19,868 nucleotides of DNA. Source: Microcaldota archaeon. Its GTDB lineage: Archaea > Micrarchaeota > Micrarchaeia > Micrarchaeales > Micrarchaeaceae. A program made the translations under genes and the position numbers. Below the pieces are notes generated by a model, which was given only the letters and a program-made list of their open reading frames with translations, searched no databases and was not told the origin of the DNA. This document shows positions 1-7,206 of the stretch, one piece after another; within the stretch, counting starts at the first letter, position 1, and every line of letters begins with the position of its first letter. The stretch spans positions 1 to 19,868 of the forward strand of contig JAJYTM010000004.1 in the NCBI GenBank assembly GCA_021793035.1, read 5' to 3'.

Positions 1-418
1 GCTCAGGCCCTACGAATTCATATATCGCCCTTATATATCCCCTTGAAAGCTGCTCTAGCTCTTGAGCATTCATCTCCTTCGGGTTGCATATTATGCCTCC
101 CTTCGCGCCTCCGAAAGGCAGGTTGGCGAGCGAAACCTTCCATGTCATCCACGATGCGAGCGCCTTTACCGTGTCTATCGTCTCTTCTGGATGGAACCTT
201 ATGCCTCCTTTGGCAGGGCCCCGTGCAGTGTTGTGGTGCACCCTGAATCCGGTAAAAACCTTAGTCGTTCCGTCATGCATCCTTACTGGTATGTTTACAA
301 TGAGAGTCCTCATGGGCTCGCGAAGGATCTGGTGGGCCTGCTCATCCAGTTTCATTATCTCTGCAGCCTTGTCCAGCTGCTCCTGCGCTATCCTGAAAGG
401 GTTCAATTCTTCTGCCAT
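1..418 (-). CDS. gdhA: Glutamate dehydrogenase, N-terminal part (cut by window edge)
   Basis: This encodes the first 139 residues of a Glu/Leu/Phe/Val-family dehydrogenase, the cytoplasmic enzyme that interconverts glutamate and 2-oxoglutarate plus ammonia using NAD(P)H. The frame is open from an ATG at 418 to the left edge. Seen in the translation are GPAKGGIRFHP (residues 67-77) and LPFGGAKGG (100-108), the two hallmark substrate-domain motifs. By family alignment Lys70, Lys94 and Lys106 match the substrate-binding and catalytic lysines. The start is supported by an AGGTGAT Shine-Dalgarno site (422-428) three bases upstream. An A+T-rich stretch at 481-494 is a possible TATA element, giving a leader of about 40 nt. 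The C-terminal Rossmann domain lies outside the window. Identification is secure; cofactor preference cannot be read from this part. Confidence 0.95.
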   Translation of the reverse strand, partial: MAEELNPFRIAQEQLDKAAEIMKLDEQAHQILREPMRTLIVNIPVRMHDGTTKVFTGFRVHHNTARGPAKGGIRFHPEETIDTVKALASWMTWKVSLANLPFGGAKGGIICNPKEMNAQELEQLSRGYIRAIYEFVGPE

Positions 419-421
419 TTT

Positions 422-428
422 ATCACCT
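422..428 (-). promoter_or_regulatory. Shine-Dalgarno site of gdhA
   Basis: Read on the minus strand this is AGGTGAT, matching the archaeal anti-Shine-Dalgarno end, with three A residues before the ATG at 418. It fixes the gdhA start. Confidence 0.75.
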
Positions 429-612
429 AATAAATCAAGCATGCACCGATGTGCAAATCTTACAAAATAAGAAATGCAGCAATAATTATTAAACATTCAC
501 GCATTGCTAAATATATTCGCTTCCGCCGCGCAACCGCATACCTGTTCATCATTACAATATATAAAATGCGAATATGAAAAACTTAAATATTAGACCAACC
601 ATGGCGAAACCA

Positions 613-619
613 TTTTAAA
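613..619 (+). promoter_or_regulatory. TATA box of first pilin gene
   Basis: TTTTAAA lies exactly 30 bases before the GTG at 643. The second pilin gene has the same heptamer at the same distance although the surrounding bases differ. This places the transcript start at roughly 640-645, so the leader is at most about 10 nt. Confidence 0.6.
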
Positions 620-640
620 TCTTATATGTTCTATTATCCG

Positions 641-846
641 TAGTGATTAACATGTTTGGGAAAGGAAAACAAAGGCGGCATGCTCTGAAACTTCAGAGCG
701 CTATGGAATATCTGATGACATACGGCTGGGCAATACTGATAATAGCGGTCGTGCTCGGTGCTCTGTTCTCATTGGGCGTGTTTGGGAACCTTCTAGGAAA
801 CCACTGCGTAACAACGCCAGGATGGTCTTGCATATCGGCAACGCTG
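641..846 (+). repeat. Direct repeat, copy 1 (pilin 5' block)
   Basis: These 206 bases match 1355-1560 except at three positions (711, 834 and 844), all synonymous. The block begins about two bases before the GTG at 643, near the inferred transcript start, and covers the signal peptide, the transmembrane helix and the first cysteine pair of the pilin. Confidence 0.95.
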
Positions 847-1209
847 GCTACTAACGGCGTACTAACGATGAGCATAGGCCAGGCAACAGGCACTGCAATT
901 ACTCCGAAATACGCTGCTTGCGCATCAACTGCAGGTTCTAATGGGTATCCAGCATTTGGAGATACTGGTGTAAACGGGATAAATCAGGGTACTGTATCCT
1001 TCAGCACTGGTACCGGAGCTATACAAAACGGTCAGACATTCACATTGACAGTACCATGCTATACAGGTGCTCCAGGAACGGCCGCAACATCCAATTTCAC
1101 CTTGGGCCAGGCCTTCACGGGCTTTGTATGGCTTAACTACACAGTAGCAGGCAGCTCCACGTCTGTTGTCGCGCAAATAACAACATCTTTGACCGAAAAG
1201 GCATCCTGA
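652..1209 (+). CDS. Class III signal-peptide pilin-like protein, copy 1
   Basis: This encodes a predicted 185-aa type IV pilin-like surface protein. A short basic leader (MFGKGKQRRHALKL) precedes QSAMEYLMTYGWAIL, which fits the archaeal class III signal peptide; cleavage is expected before Gln15, leaving Glu at mature position 5. A single hydrophobic helix spans about residues 20-45. The secreted part is rich in Thr, Ser and Gly, with four cysteines (52 and 60 in HCVTTPGWSC, then AAC and VPC) and sequons NFT and NYT. The start could be ATG 652, preceded by GTGAT and a 4-base spacer, or a leaderless GTG at 643 that adds three residues; I prefer ATG. No pilus assembly ATPase or prepilin peptidase is nearby, so the role (adhesion, pilus or pseudopilus) is inferred. 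It is paired with a mosaic copy downstream. Confidence 0.85.
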   Translation: MFGKGKQRRHALKLQSAMEYLMTYGWAILIIAVVLGALFSLGVFGNLLGNHCVTTPGWSCISATLATNGVLTMSIGQATGTAITPKYAACASTAGSNGYPAFGDTGVNGINQGTVSFSTGTGAIQNGQTFTLTVPCYTGAPGTAATSNFTLGQAFTGFVWLNYTVAGSSTSVVAQITTSLTEKAS

Positions 1210-1267
1210 TTCCGGCAATACTGAATTTTGACGGAAGGCATTTGCCTTCCTCTTCTTTTTGTTTTTA
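1177..1267 (+). repeat. Direct repeat, copy 1 (pilin 3' block and terminator)
   Basis: These 91 bases are identical to 1873-1963. They cover the last pilin codons, the stop codon, the 3' untranslated region, the terminator hairpin and its T-rich tail, and the identity ends just after that tail. Confidence 0.95.
1233..1266 (+). terminator. Hairpin plus T-rich tail after first pilin gene
   Basis: GGAAGGCA and TGCCTTCC form a perfect short stem with a minimal loop (1233-1250), followed by a pyrimidine tract with runs of five T (1251-1266). The form resembles a bacterial intrinsic terminator; in archaea the T-rich tract alone can terminate transcription. It lies 23 bases after the stop codon and before the TATA box of the next gene. 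Confidence 0.75.
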
Positions 1268-1326
1268 CTAATGCCCAGCGAGTGCGTTCTATATTGTGTG
1301 CCATACAGTTTGCAATAATAGAAAGC

Positions 1327-1333
1327 TTTTAAA
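1327..1333 (+). promoter_or_regulatory. TATA box of second pilin gene
   Basis: TTTTAAA lies 30 bases before the GTG at 1357, exactly as in the first copy, so the second pilin gene appears to be transcribed independently of the first. Confidence 0.6.
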
Positions 1334-1354
1334 GGTTTATTCCATATACTTTCA

Positions 1355-1560
1355 TAGTGATTAACATGTTTGGGAAAGGAAAACAAAGGCGGCATGCTCT
1401 GAAACTTCAGAGCGCTATGGAATACCTGATGACATACGGCTGGGCAATACTGATAATAGCGGTCGTGCTCGGTGCTCTGTTCTCATTGGGCGTGTTTGGG
1501 AACCTTCTAGGAAACCACTGCGTAACAACGCCAGGATGGTCTTGCATCTCGGCAACGTTG
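1355..1560 (+). repeat. Direct repeat, copy 2 (pilin 5' block)
   Basis: This matches 641-846 with three synonymous differences in 206 bases. Upstream of 1355 the two loci share little besides the TTTTAAA box. Confidence 0.95.
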
Positions 1561-1905
1561 TCTACTAGTGGTTCACTAGTGATGGACATAGGCCAGGCAA
1601 CAGGTAGCACTATATACCTAAGGAATGCTGCATGCTCTGCAACTGCTACGTCAAATGGGTATCCGGCTTATGGACCTAATATAACCTCCACCACTCTAAA
1701 CGCAGGGACATCATTCTCCACTACGACTGTAGCAAACGGTCAGACATTCACATTGACAGTACCATGCTATTCGAGTTCCGGTTCCACAACGTATACCTTG
1801 GGCCAGGCCTTCACGGGCTATGTATGGCTAAACTATTCGCTTTCATCGGGAGGGTCTTCTGTACTAGCGCAGATAACAACATCTTTGACCGAAAAGGCAT
1901 CCTGA
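1366..1905 (+). CDS. Class III signal-peptide pilin-like protein, copy 2
   Basis: This 179-aa paralogue has the same leader, the QSAMEYLM processing site, the membrane helix and the HCVTTPGWSC segment as the upstream gene, residue for residue through CISATL. The central part (about 1561-1733) differs, for example STSGSLVMDIGQATGSTIYL, with different spacing and Ser/Thr content. It keeps the third and fourth cysteines (NAAC, VPC). Near the end, QTFTLTVPCY and TLGQAFTG match copy 1 again, followed by an identical C-terminus. Sequons NIT and NYS are present. ATG 1366 with an upstream GTGAT is the preferred start; GTG at 1357 is possible. Conserved ends with a variable middle suggest one filament fold with different exposed surfaces. 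The gene has its own promoter and terminator. Confidence 0.85.
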   Translation: MFGKGKQRRHALKLQSAMEYLMTYGWAILIIAVVLGALFSLGVFGNLLGNHCVTTPGWSCISATLSTSGSLVMDIGQATGSTIYLRNAACSATATSNGYPAYGPNITSTTLNAGTSFSTTTVANGQTFTLTVPCYSSSGSTTYTLGQAFTGYVWLNYSLSSGGSSVLAQITTSLTEKAS

Positions 1906-1963
1906 TTCCGGCAATACTGAATTTTGACGGAAGGCATTTGCCTTCCTCTTCTTTTTGTTTTTA
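1873..1963 (+). repeat. Direct repeat, copy 2 (pilin 3' block and terminator)
   Basis: This is identical over 91 bases to 1177-1267. The match stops at the end of the T-rich tail, just before the convergent dph2 gene. Confidence 0.95.
1929..1962 (+). terminator. Hairpin plus T-rich tail after second pilin gene
   Basis: This carries the same stem (GGAAGGCA / TGCCTTCC, 1929-1946) and T-rich tail (1947-1962) as the first copy. It separates the pilin gene from the convergent dph2 gene, whose stop codon begins 12 bases further on. The opposite strand has no T tract, so it is expected to act mainly on the pilin transcript. Confidence 0.75.
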
Positions 1964-1974
1964 TACTTCAAGAA

Positions 1975-2895
1975 CTAGTGCGCAAGCTCTTTCTTCATCG
2001 ATATTACTTGCATGAGCTCGTTGGCTGTGAGTATTGGTATTGAAGCCCTCGCAGCATCATCATCGTCTATCCCTATCCTTGGGCAAGCAGTATTGACGAA
2101 AACGTCGAACCCTCTGGTGTTGTTCAACGATACAAAATCGAATGTGTTGGCAACCAGTATCTCGCCAGTCAAGCCTGCCTTCTCTATGCTGTTCTTGAGT
2201 ATCTTGGCAAGGTTCATGTTGTACTGGCCGTTCTTCGTGCTCACCAGTATGCCGAAGTTCTTCGCATCAAGCAGAGACAGCATCTTTCCCCTGCTCCTCT
2301 TTCTATATTTTTCCCTATAATCGTCTATGAACCTTACAGTATTGGTAAAAGGCTCGACAACCAGGAAAGGCTTCTTCGTGTTGAGCAGTGCACCGAGCGG
2401 GTGGAACATTCCCCCCCCAAAATACACATGAGCATCAACATCCCTGTCAACGCTCACTGCGCTGCCTACGTCGCACCCCAATATCTGCCCGTTCCTCTTT
2501 GCAAAGCCATATGGCTTTCCTATTAGCACCTTCTTGCCGTTCTTCTCATAGAAGTCCTTTATCGCATCGAGTTGGTGCACATGCTGTATTGTAGTCACCA
2601 GGCCTATTGTATTGTATTCCTTTAGATATTCAAGGGATTTAGGCAGAAGGTCAAGCGGCGCGTCTATCTCATATGGCACATACTCCACATCGAAGTCAAC
2701 ATGGTGGAACTCAGCATGGCCAAAGTGCACAAGCTTGTCAGCCTTTATCGCCCTTGCTTCGTCCAATGCCAGGTCGCAAGCGCCGAAGGTGGGCGATACC
2801 GATATGAATACCTCATTGCCCTCGCTCTCAAGCTTCTTCGAATACTCCAAAGCCTTCTGCTTGAGCCCTTCGGGAAACTGCAGCAATATGCGCAT
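1975..2895 (-). CDS. dph2: Diphthamide biosynthesis enzyme Dph2
   Basis: This encodes a 306-aa radical enzyme that transfers the 3-amino-3-carboxypropyl group of S-adenosylmethionine to a histidine of EF-2, the first step of diphthamide synthesis. Archaeal Dph2 works as a homodimer with a [4Fe-4S] cluster. Three cysteines in the family contexts are visible: PTFGAC (Cys40), LGCDVGS (Cys141) and NTACPRIG (Cys271). The frame stays open upstream to 2952, but ATG 2895 (MRILLQFPEG) fits the family N-terminus. A TATA-like CTAAATAT about 25-30 bases upstream suggests a leaderless or very short-leader transcript. The gene lies downstream of rpl10e on the same strand with a gap of about 110 bases, a translation-related neighbourhood that suits its EF-2 substrate. 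Confidence 0.93.
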   Translation of the reverse strand: MRILLQFPEGLKQKALEYSKKLESEGNEVFISVSPTFGACDLALDEARAIKADKLVHFGHAEFHHVDFDVEYVPYEIDAPLDLLPKSLEYLKEYNTIGLVTTIQHVHQLDAIKDFYEKNGKKVLIGKPYGFAKRNGQILGCDVGSAVSVDRDVDAHVYFGGGMFHPLGALLNTKKPFLVVEPFTNTVRFIDDYREKYRKRSRGKMLSLLDAKNFGILVSTKNGQYNMNLAKILKNSIEKAGLTGEILVANTFDFVSLNNTRGFDVFVNTACPRIGIDDDDAARASIPILTANELMQVISMKKELAH

Positions 2896-3006
2896 GATAT
2901 CAACGGTTATACTATCGTTTAGATATTTAGGCTTTGGTGCGGCACAGAGCACCGTTCATGCACGAATGCGCATGTATGGCCTTAGAATAACAAGCTTTCG
3001 AGCAGC

Positions 3007-3528
3007 TCAATAGGACATGTTGACCTTGAAAGAGCCTGAGAGCTTCGATGCCGCCCTCCTATATGCCTCTTTAACTATGTCCTTGTTCTGCTTGTCCGTT
3101 TCTACGGAGAATATGGGCTGGTTCCTCTTTATTCTTGCAGCCACTGATACGGGTCTTCCAAAGGCCAGGGTCATACCCTGCGATATCCTGTCTGCTCCTG
3201 CTCCTGTAGCCATCTTGTGCTCCCTCACGACGTTGTGCGGGTATACTAGCACCCTAAAAGAATATGCGCCAGGGAGCTTCGATTCAAGGTATCTGTTCGT
3301 CGCCTGCCTTGCGGATTCCAAAGCATTGGACCTGAGCTGTATTGGAACTGTAGCATCAAGGGTTGCCTTGAAGGTATAGCTGTCCTTCTTTGTGCCCATG
3401 TTGAATACCAGTAGGCTCGTGTGGGGCATTGCCCTCACGTAGTTCTTCCTAGGTTTCTTGAGCGAATACCTCGCCCATGCTTGTGAATCGATATTCCTAT
3501 AAGTCCTAGCCGGTCTTAGCCTTGCCAT
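3007..3528 (-). CDS. rpl10e: 50S ribosomal protein L10e (uL16)
   Basis: This encodes a 173-aa protein of the large ribosomal subunit that binds 23S rRNA near the elongation-factor and tRNA sites. The N-terminus MARLRPARTYRN, the SLKKPRKNYVRAMP segment and the central MATGAGADRISQGMTLAFGRP region, containing the conserved basic and glycine-rich loop, are typical of archaeal L10e, and the length is normal. The ATG at 3528 lies about 25 bases downstream of a TATA-like AGTATTTATAAT (read on the minus strand), so the message is probably leaderless. It is divergent from ftsZ and upstream of dph2 on the same strand. I see nothing missing or unusual. Confidence 0.96.
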   Translation of the reverse strand: MARLRPARTYRNIDSQAWARYSLKKPRKNYVRAMPHTSLLVFNMGTKKDSYTFKATLDATVPIQLRSNALESARQATNRYLESKLPGAYSFRVLVYPHNVVREHKMATGAGADRISQGMTLAFGRPVSVAARIKRNQPIFSVETDKQNKDIVKEAYRRAASKLSGSFKVNMSY

Positions 3529-3547
3529 ATATAAAACCTCGATAAAT

Positions 3548-3559
3548 ATTATAAATACT
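3548..3559 (-). promoter_or_regulatory. TATA box of rpl10e
   Basis: On the minus strand this reads AGTATTTATAAT, centred about 25 bases before the ATG at 3528. That spacing places the transcript start at the initiation codon. Confidence 0.55.
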
Positions 3560-3707
3560 GAGCGCTGCTGCTTTCAGATAGAAAATGCGCAGATTAACTT
3601 ATGCGGGAAAAATATAAAAACATAGCTGTACGCTTGGAGTTGCACGAGCAGTACGCTATCAGGGGCCTGCAATGCCGGCTGCGCCAATAACACCTCATAT
3701 AGAAAAG

Positions 3708-3716
3708 TATTTTATG
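3708..3716 (+). promoter_or_regulatory. Possible TATA box of ftsZ
   Basis: GTATTTTAT lies about 37 bases before the ATG at 3749, predicting a leader of roughly 10-15 nt that would just include the GGTGGT ribosome-binding site at 3740-3745. A second A+T-rich candidate lies near 3608-3620. Confidence 0.4.
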
Positions 3717-3748
3717 GTATTCCATCGATATGTTCATATGGTGGTAAC

Positions 3749-4798
3749 ATGGAGTTGCTTGATAATGCCCTCAACCAGGCGGTGAACGACCAGTCCATCG
3801 ATCCCGACCTGTTCAGGCCTAGGATAGCGGTATGCGGAATAGGCGGAGGCGGCAGCAATACTATAAACAGGATAAGCAAGATGGAGATACACGGCGCAAA
3901 GCTTATAGCGATAAATACCGACAACAAGCACCTTTACAGCCTTGATCCTTCGATCAAGAAGCTGCTGATTGGCGGCCCGCTCACAAGGGGATTGGGCGCA
4001 GGAGGGTTCCCGGAGATAGGGAAGAAGGCAGCTGAGTACTCGCGCTCCGACATAAGCGGCGAGCTCAGCGATTCCAATATGGTGTTCATAACAGCAGGCA
4101 TGGGCGGAGGCACAGGCACTGGCGCTGCGCAGGTTGTCGCGGAGCTGGCGAAGAGCGCCGGTGCGATAGTCATAGGGATAGTGACATTCCCGTTCGCCCT
4201 GGAAAGAGTGCGCATGGAGGTTGCAAGGAAGGGCATAGAGGAGCTCAGGAAGAACGTCGATACACTGATAGTCATAGACAACCAGAGGCTCGTAACTTTG
4301 TATCCAAACCTTGCCATAGAGCAGGCGTTCCGCGTGGCCGACGAAGTCACATCAAGGGCGATAAAAGGCATAACAGAGACGATAACTACGCCCAGCATGA
4401 TAAACCTGGATTTCGCAGACGTAAAGAACATAATGGCCGGAGGCGGCCTCGCCATGATAAGCGTAGGCGAAGGCAAGGGCACAGACAAGGTAGCCGCAGT
4501 GGTAAAGGACACGCTCAGCAACAAGCTACTCGATGTGGATTACGAGAATGCGAGCGGCGTATTGCTGCACATAACTGGCGGCGAGGACATGACACTGGGA
4601 GAGGCGAACGAGATCGGCAGCAAGCTCACTAGCATGGTGTCGCCGAACGCCAACGTACTGTGGGGTGCAAGGATAGACCCTTCATACAACGGCAAGGTCG
4701 AAGTGATAGCGATATTCTCAGGAGTCAGCGGCTCGTCCATACTGGGCCACGGCGATGAAGGAAAGGGATCGGGCTCGCTGGGCATAGAATCGATATGA
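3749..4798 (+). CDS. ftsZ: Cell division protein FtsZ
   Basis: This encodes a 349-aa tubulin-superfamily GTPase that polymerises at midcell to form the division ring. The sequence shows the nucleotide-binding start (AVCGIGGGGSNTINR, about residues 27-41), NTDNKHL (56-62), the tubulin signature GGGTGTG (119-125) and the T7 catalytic loop NLDFAD (219-224), where Asp221 and Asp224 would act on GTP across the subunit interface. The protein ends soon after the C-terminal domain with a short Gly/Ser-rich tail and no obvious conserved C-terminal peptide. The start is backed by GGTGGT (3740-3745). Many archaea carry two FtsZ paralogues, and which one this is cannot be settled here. The gene is divergent from rpl10e and converges with rad50 across a gap of 29 bases. 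Confidence 0.97.
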   Translation: MELLDNALNQAVNDQSIDPDLFRPRIAVCGIGGGGSNTINRISKMEIHGAKLIAINTDNKHLYSLDPSIKKLLIGGPLTRGLGAGGFPEIGKKAAEYSRSDISGELSDSNMVFITAGMGGGTGTGAAQVVAELAKSAGAIVIGIVTFPFALERVRMEVARKGIEELRKNVDTLIVIDNQRLVTLYPNLAIEQAFRVADEVTSRAIKGITETITTPSMINLDFADVKNIMAGGGLAMISVGEGKGTDKVAAVVKDTLSNKLLDVDYENASGVLLHITGGEDMTLGEANEIGSKLTSMVSPNANVLWGARIDPSYNGKVEVIAIFSGVSGSSILGHGDEGKGSGSLGIESI

Positions 4799-4827
4799 GC
4801 GCAGGCAATCGCATTGCTGCGCCGAAG

Positions 4828-7131
4828 CTACATCACCGACGCAACGGTATTGCCGTGCACATCCTTGTCCCTGTCGAGCATATAGACTCTGGCGTTGCTT
4901 ATCTGCTTCATTGATTCGTCATGGGTTATTATGAACACCTGGTCGACAACCTTCGGCAGGTTGTTGCTCAGCATGTTTATGAGTCTGTCTATGCCGTTGC
5001 TGTCGACGTTGTGTGTCGGCTCGTCGAGTATTATCCACCGGAGGTTAGGCACTATCACCATCGACATAGCTATTCTCATCGCGAGGCATGAAAGGCTCCT
5101 CTCGCCTCCGCTCGCGACCGAGTCGATGCCCAGCCATCTCTCATCGTTGTCAAGCACGACCCTGGATTCTAGCAGGTAATCGTCCTTCTTCGCGGTCAGC
5201 CTTATCGCGGTATAGTCGCCATACGGGTAGAGCTCGGACCATACCGATTGCATCAGGCTGTTCACCGAGCCTATGAGCTTGCTGCGCAGCATTGCTTCCG
5301 TGTCTATCAATGCCGCCTTGAACTTGTTCATGTTGGCTATAACTGCCCTCCTCTCCCTTATCCTTGATTCTATCCTGCCAAAATCGTCCATCTGCTTCTT
5401 TTTGTCTGACATCTGCGCCTCTATCTTCTTGGTATAAGCGCTGTCGCTCTCGAGTTTGGAACTCGCCTCGCTAAGCTCAGAAGATATCTTTGTTAGCGCA
5501 TCCTGCACCGCGTATATCTCTTTCTCATCTACGCTCATTCCGGATAAGCTCTTTTCGATCTCATTGAGCGTAGACTCGTTGATCCGCACTTCGCGCGAGT
5601 AGTCCTCTCTCCTAGCTATCTTCTCTGCATCGAGCTTTGCCTTGTTGAGCAGCTCCTTGGCATTTTCGCTTTCATCTGATTTCGCCTTATAGCGCTTCTC
5701 AGCCTCTTTGCGTTTGACCTCAGCATCATCGAGCTCCTTGGAAAGCCTGGCCATGTCGCTGCCTACGGCTTCGAAATCCTTCAGCCTCGCATTGTCGAGT
5801 GCCAGCTTGTCAATTGACGCCTTCGTTGTCCTCACTTTCTCATCAAGCTCCTTCGACTTTGACAGGCTGTTTTCAAGCTCCTTTTCAAGCGCCTTGACCG
5901 CATCCTCCTTGCCCTTCAATAGGCTCTGCCTCATCTCCTGGCTCAGCTCCCTCTCGCACAGCGGGCATGCGCTAAGGTGCTTCGAGAGCTCGGCTATCCA
6001 CTTCTTTCCATCAGCTATGCCCGTCCTTTTCTCTGCAATATCATTCCTGAGCTTCTCAAGCTCCTCATTGCGCTTGTCCAGCTCTTCCTTGAGCTTTGTG
6101 CTGTCCCTGCCCTTTATGCTTTCCTCTATTGCCCTCTTCTCCATCTCTCTCTTCTTGAGCGCTTTCATATTCGCCTCTATGGAAGACAGGCTGCGCACCG
6201 CTTCGCTTTCATCCTTCCTGAGCTTCTCAAGCTCATTGGACAGAGCCTTTGCCCTATCCGTTGCATCCTTAAGCCTCTTTTCAACATCCCCCTTTACTAT
6301 GCCTAGCGCGTCTATCTTCTTTATCTCGCCAGCAAGGGTCGCATTCCTTGCGCTTATCGTTATCCTCTTGTCCATCAGCGCCCTCTTCTTTTCCATCGCG
6401 CTCTTGAGCGCCTCCGACTTCGCCTTCGCTTCCTTGAAGCTCTTTGTCAGCACTGCAGCCTTCTCAGATAGCTTTTCCATCCTCCGCGCTACATCCTCTT
6501 TCTCCTTGGAGAGGGCATCCATCTGCTCCCTGAACTTCTTCACGTCTATCTGCGCCAGCGTGTTCTCCTCTCCCTCTATCATAGACCTCAGGCTGTTGAT
6601 ATAAGAAGTGGCATTCTCTTCTGCTGCAGAGAAGTGGTCCAGGCCAAGCATCTCGTCTATGCTCCTCTTCCTCTCTCCCTTGGACAGGTCGAGGAAGTAT
6701 TCCAAACCGTTCTGCTCAGAGTATACCGCCCTTGAGAAAGTGTCATAATCCAGCTTCAGTATCTCCTCTATTGTCTCAGTAACGCGCTCCGCCTGCGTCT
6801 GCAGGTAGCTGCCATCCTTCTCTATCCTGGCGTCGCTCCCCTGCTTCGCCGACACCTTCCTTATTACCCTGTACTCGCTGCCATCAGAGTCGAAGTCTAG
6901 CCTTACCTCTGCATGCGTCTCCTCTGTAGGCCTGTTCATTATTATGTTGCCCAGGCTCACCCTCTTGTGTGCCAGCGCAGGAAACGTGCCAAATAACGCG
7001 AATGATATAGCATCCATCACAGAGCTCTTCCCTGCTCCCATTATCCCTATAAGAACGTTTACGCCCTTCTGGAACTCTATGACAGTATCCTTATGGGTCT
7101 TCCAGTTTATGAGCTCTATCCTTCTTATCAT
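4828..7131 (-). CDS. rad50: DNA double-strand break repair ATPase Rad50
   Basis: This encodes a 767-aa SMC-like ATPase that normally partners Mre11 to tether and process DNA ends. The N-terminal Walker A motif is GIMGAGKSS (29-37), and a Q-loop region (YSEQNG) lies near 137-142. A long Lys/Glu-rich coiled coil runs from about 180 to 640 and is interrupted by the zinc hook CPLC (389-392). The C-terminal lobe has the signature SGGERS (674-679), Walker B WIILDEP (699-705) and the H-loop histidine in ITHDES. The protein is somewhat short for the family, implying shorter arms. The residue before GAGK is Met, where Asn is usual. No mre11, herA or nurA gene is in the window. It lies 75 bases after the EF-1beta gene and may be cotranscribed or have its own promoter in that gap. 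Confidence 0.95.
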   Translation of the reverse strand: MIRRIELINWKTHKDTVIEFQKGVNVLIGIMGAGKSSVMDAISFALFGTFPALAHKRVSLGNIIMNRPTEETHAEVRLDFDSDGSEYRVIRKVSAKQGSDARIEKDGSYLQTQAERVTETIEEILKLDYDTFSRAVYSEQNGLEYFLDLSKGERKRSIDEMLGLDHFSAAEENATSYINSLRSMIEGEENTLAQIDVKKFREQMDALSKEKEDVARRMEKLSEKAAVLTKSFKEAKAKSEALKSAMEKKRALMDKRITISARNATLAGEIKKIDALGIVKGDVEKRLKDATDRAKALSNELEKLRKDESEAVRSLSSIEANMKALKKREMEKRAIEESIKGRDSTKLKEELDKRNEELEKLRNDIAEKRTGIADGKKWIAELSKHLSACPLCERELSQEMRQSLLKGKEDAVKALEKELENSLSKSKELDEKVRTTKASIDKLALDNARLKDFEAVGSDMARLSKELDDAEVKRKEAEKRYKAKSDESENAKELLNKAKLDAEKIARREDYSREVRINESTLNEIEKSLSGMSVDEKEIYAVQDALTKISSELSEASSKLESDSAYTKKIEAQMSDKKKQMDDFGRIESRIRERRAVIANMNKFKAALIDTEAMLRSKLIGSVNSLMQSVWSELYPYGDYTAIRLTAKKDDYLLESRVVLDNDERWLGIDSVASGGERSLSCLAMRIAMSMVIVPNLRWIILDEPTHNVDSNGIDRLINMLSNNLPKVVDQVFIITHDESMKQISNARVYMLDRDKDVHGNTVASVM

Positions 7132-7206
7132 ATAAAACCGCTCCGCTATGCATTATACTCATTTGGGGTTAAAAAAGGTTGCTTATCAAGCGCATGCCGA
7201 AGCGAG

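Noticed and set aside
62..470. Overlapping plus-strand frames near the left edge
   Set aside because: They are antisense to the clear glutamate dehydrogenase frame, which has the family motifs and a ribosome-binding site.
925..1395. Minus-strand frame of 156 codons across the pilin intergenic region
   Set aside because: It runs antisense through the first pilin gene, its terminator and the second promoter, and shows no protein family features.
3601..3690. 29-codon frame between rpl10e and ftsZ
   Set aside because: It has no ribosome-binding site, overlaps a probable TATA element and resembles no known short protein, so it is mentioned only as part of an unexplained island.
3934..4524. Minus-strand frame of 196 codons opposite ftsZ
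   Set aside because: It is a shadow of the G+C-rich ftsZ coding sequence with no conserved motif; ftsZ is unambiguous.
5708..6604. Long open frame (298 codons) on the plus strand, rich in Ser, Leu and Phe
   Set aside because: It lies entirely antisense to the coiled-coil part of rad50. Its composition is what the complement of Lys/Glu-rich codons produces, and it has no recognisable domain or start signal.
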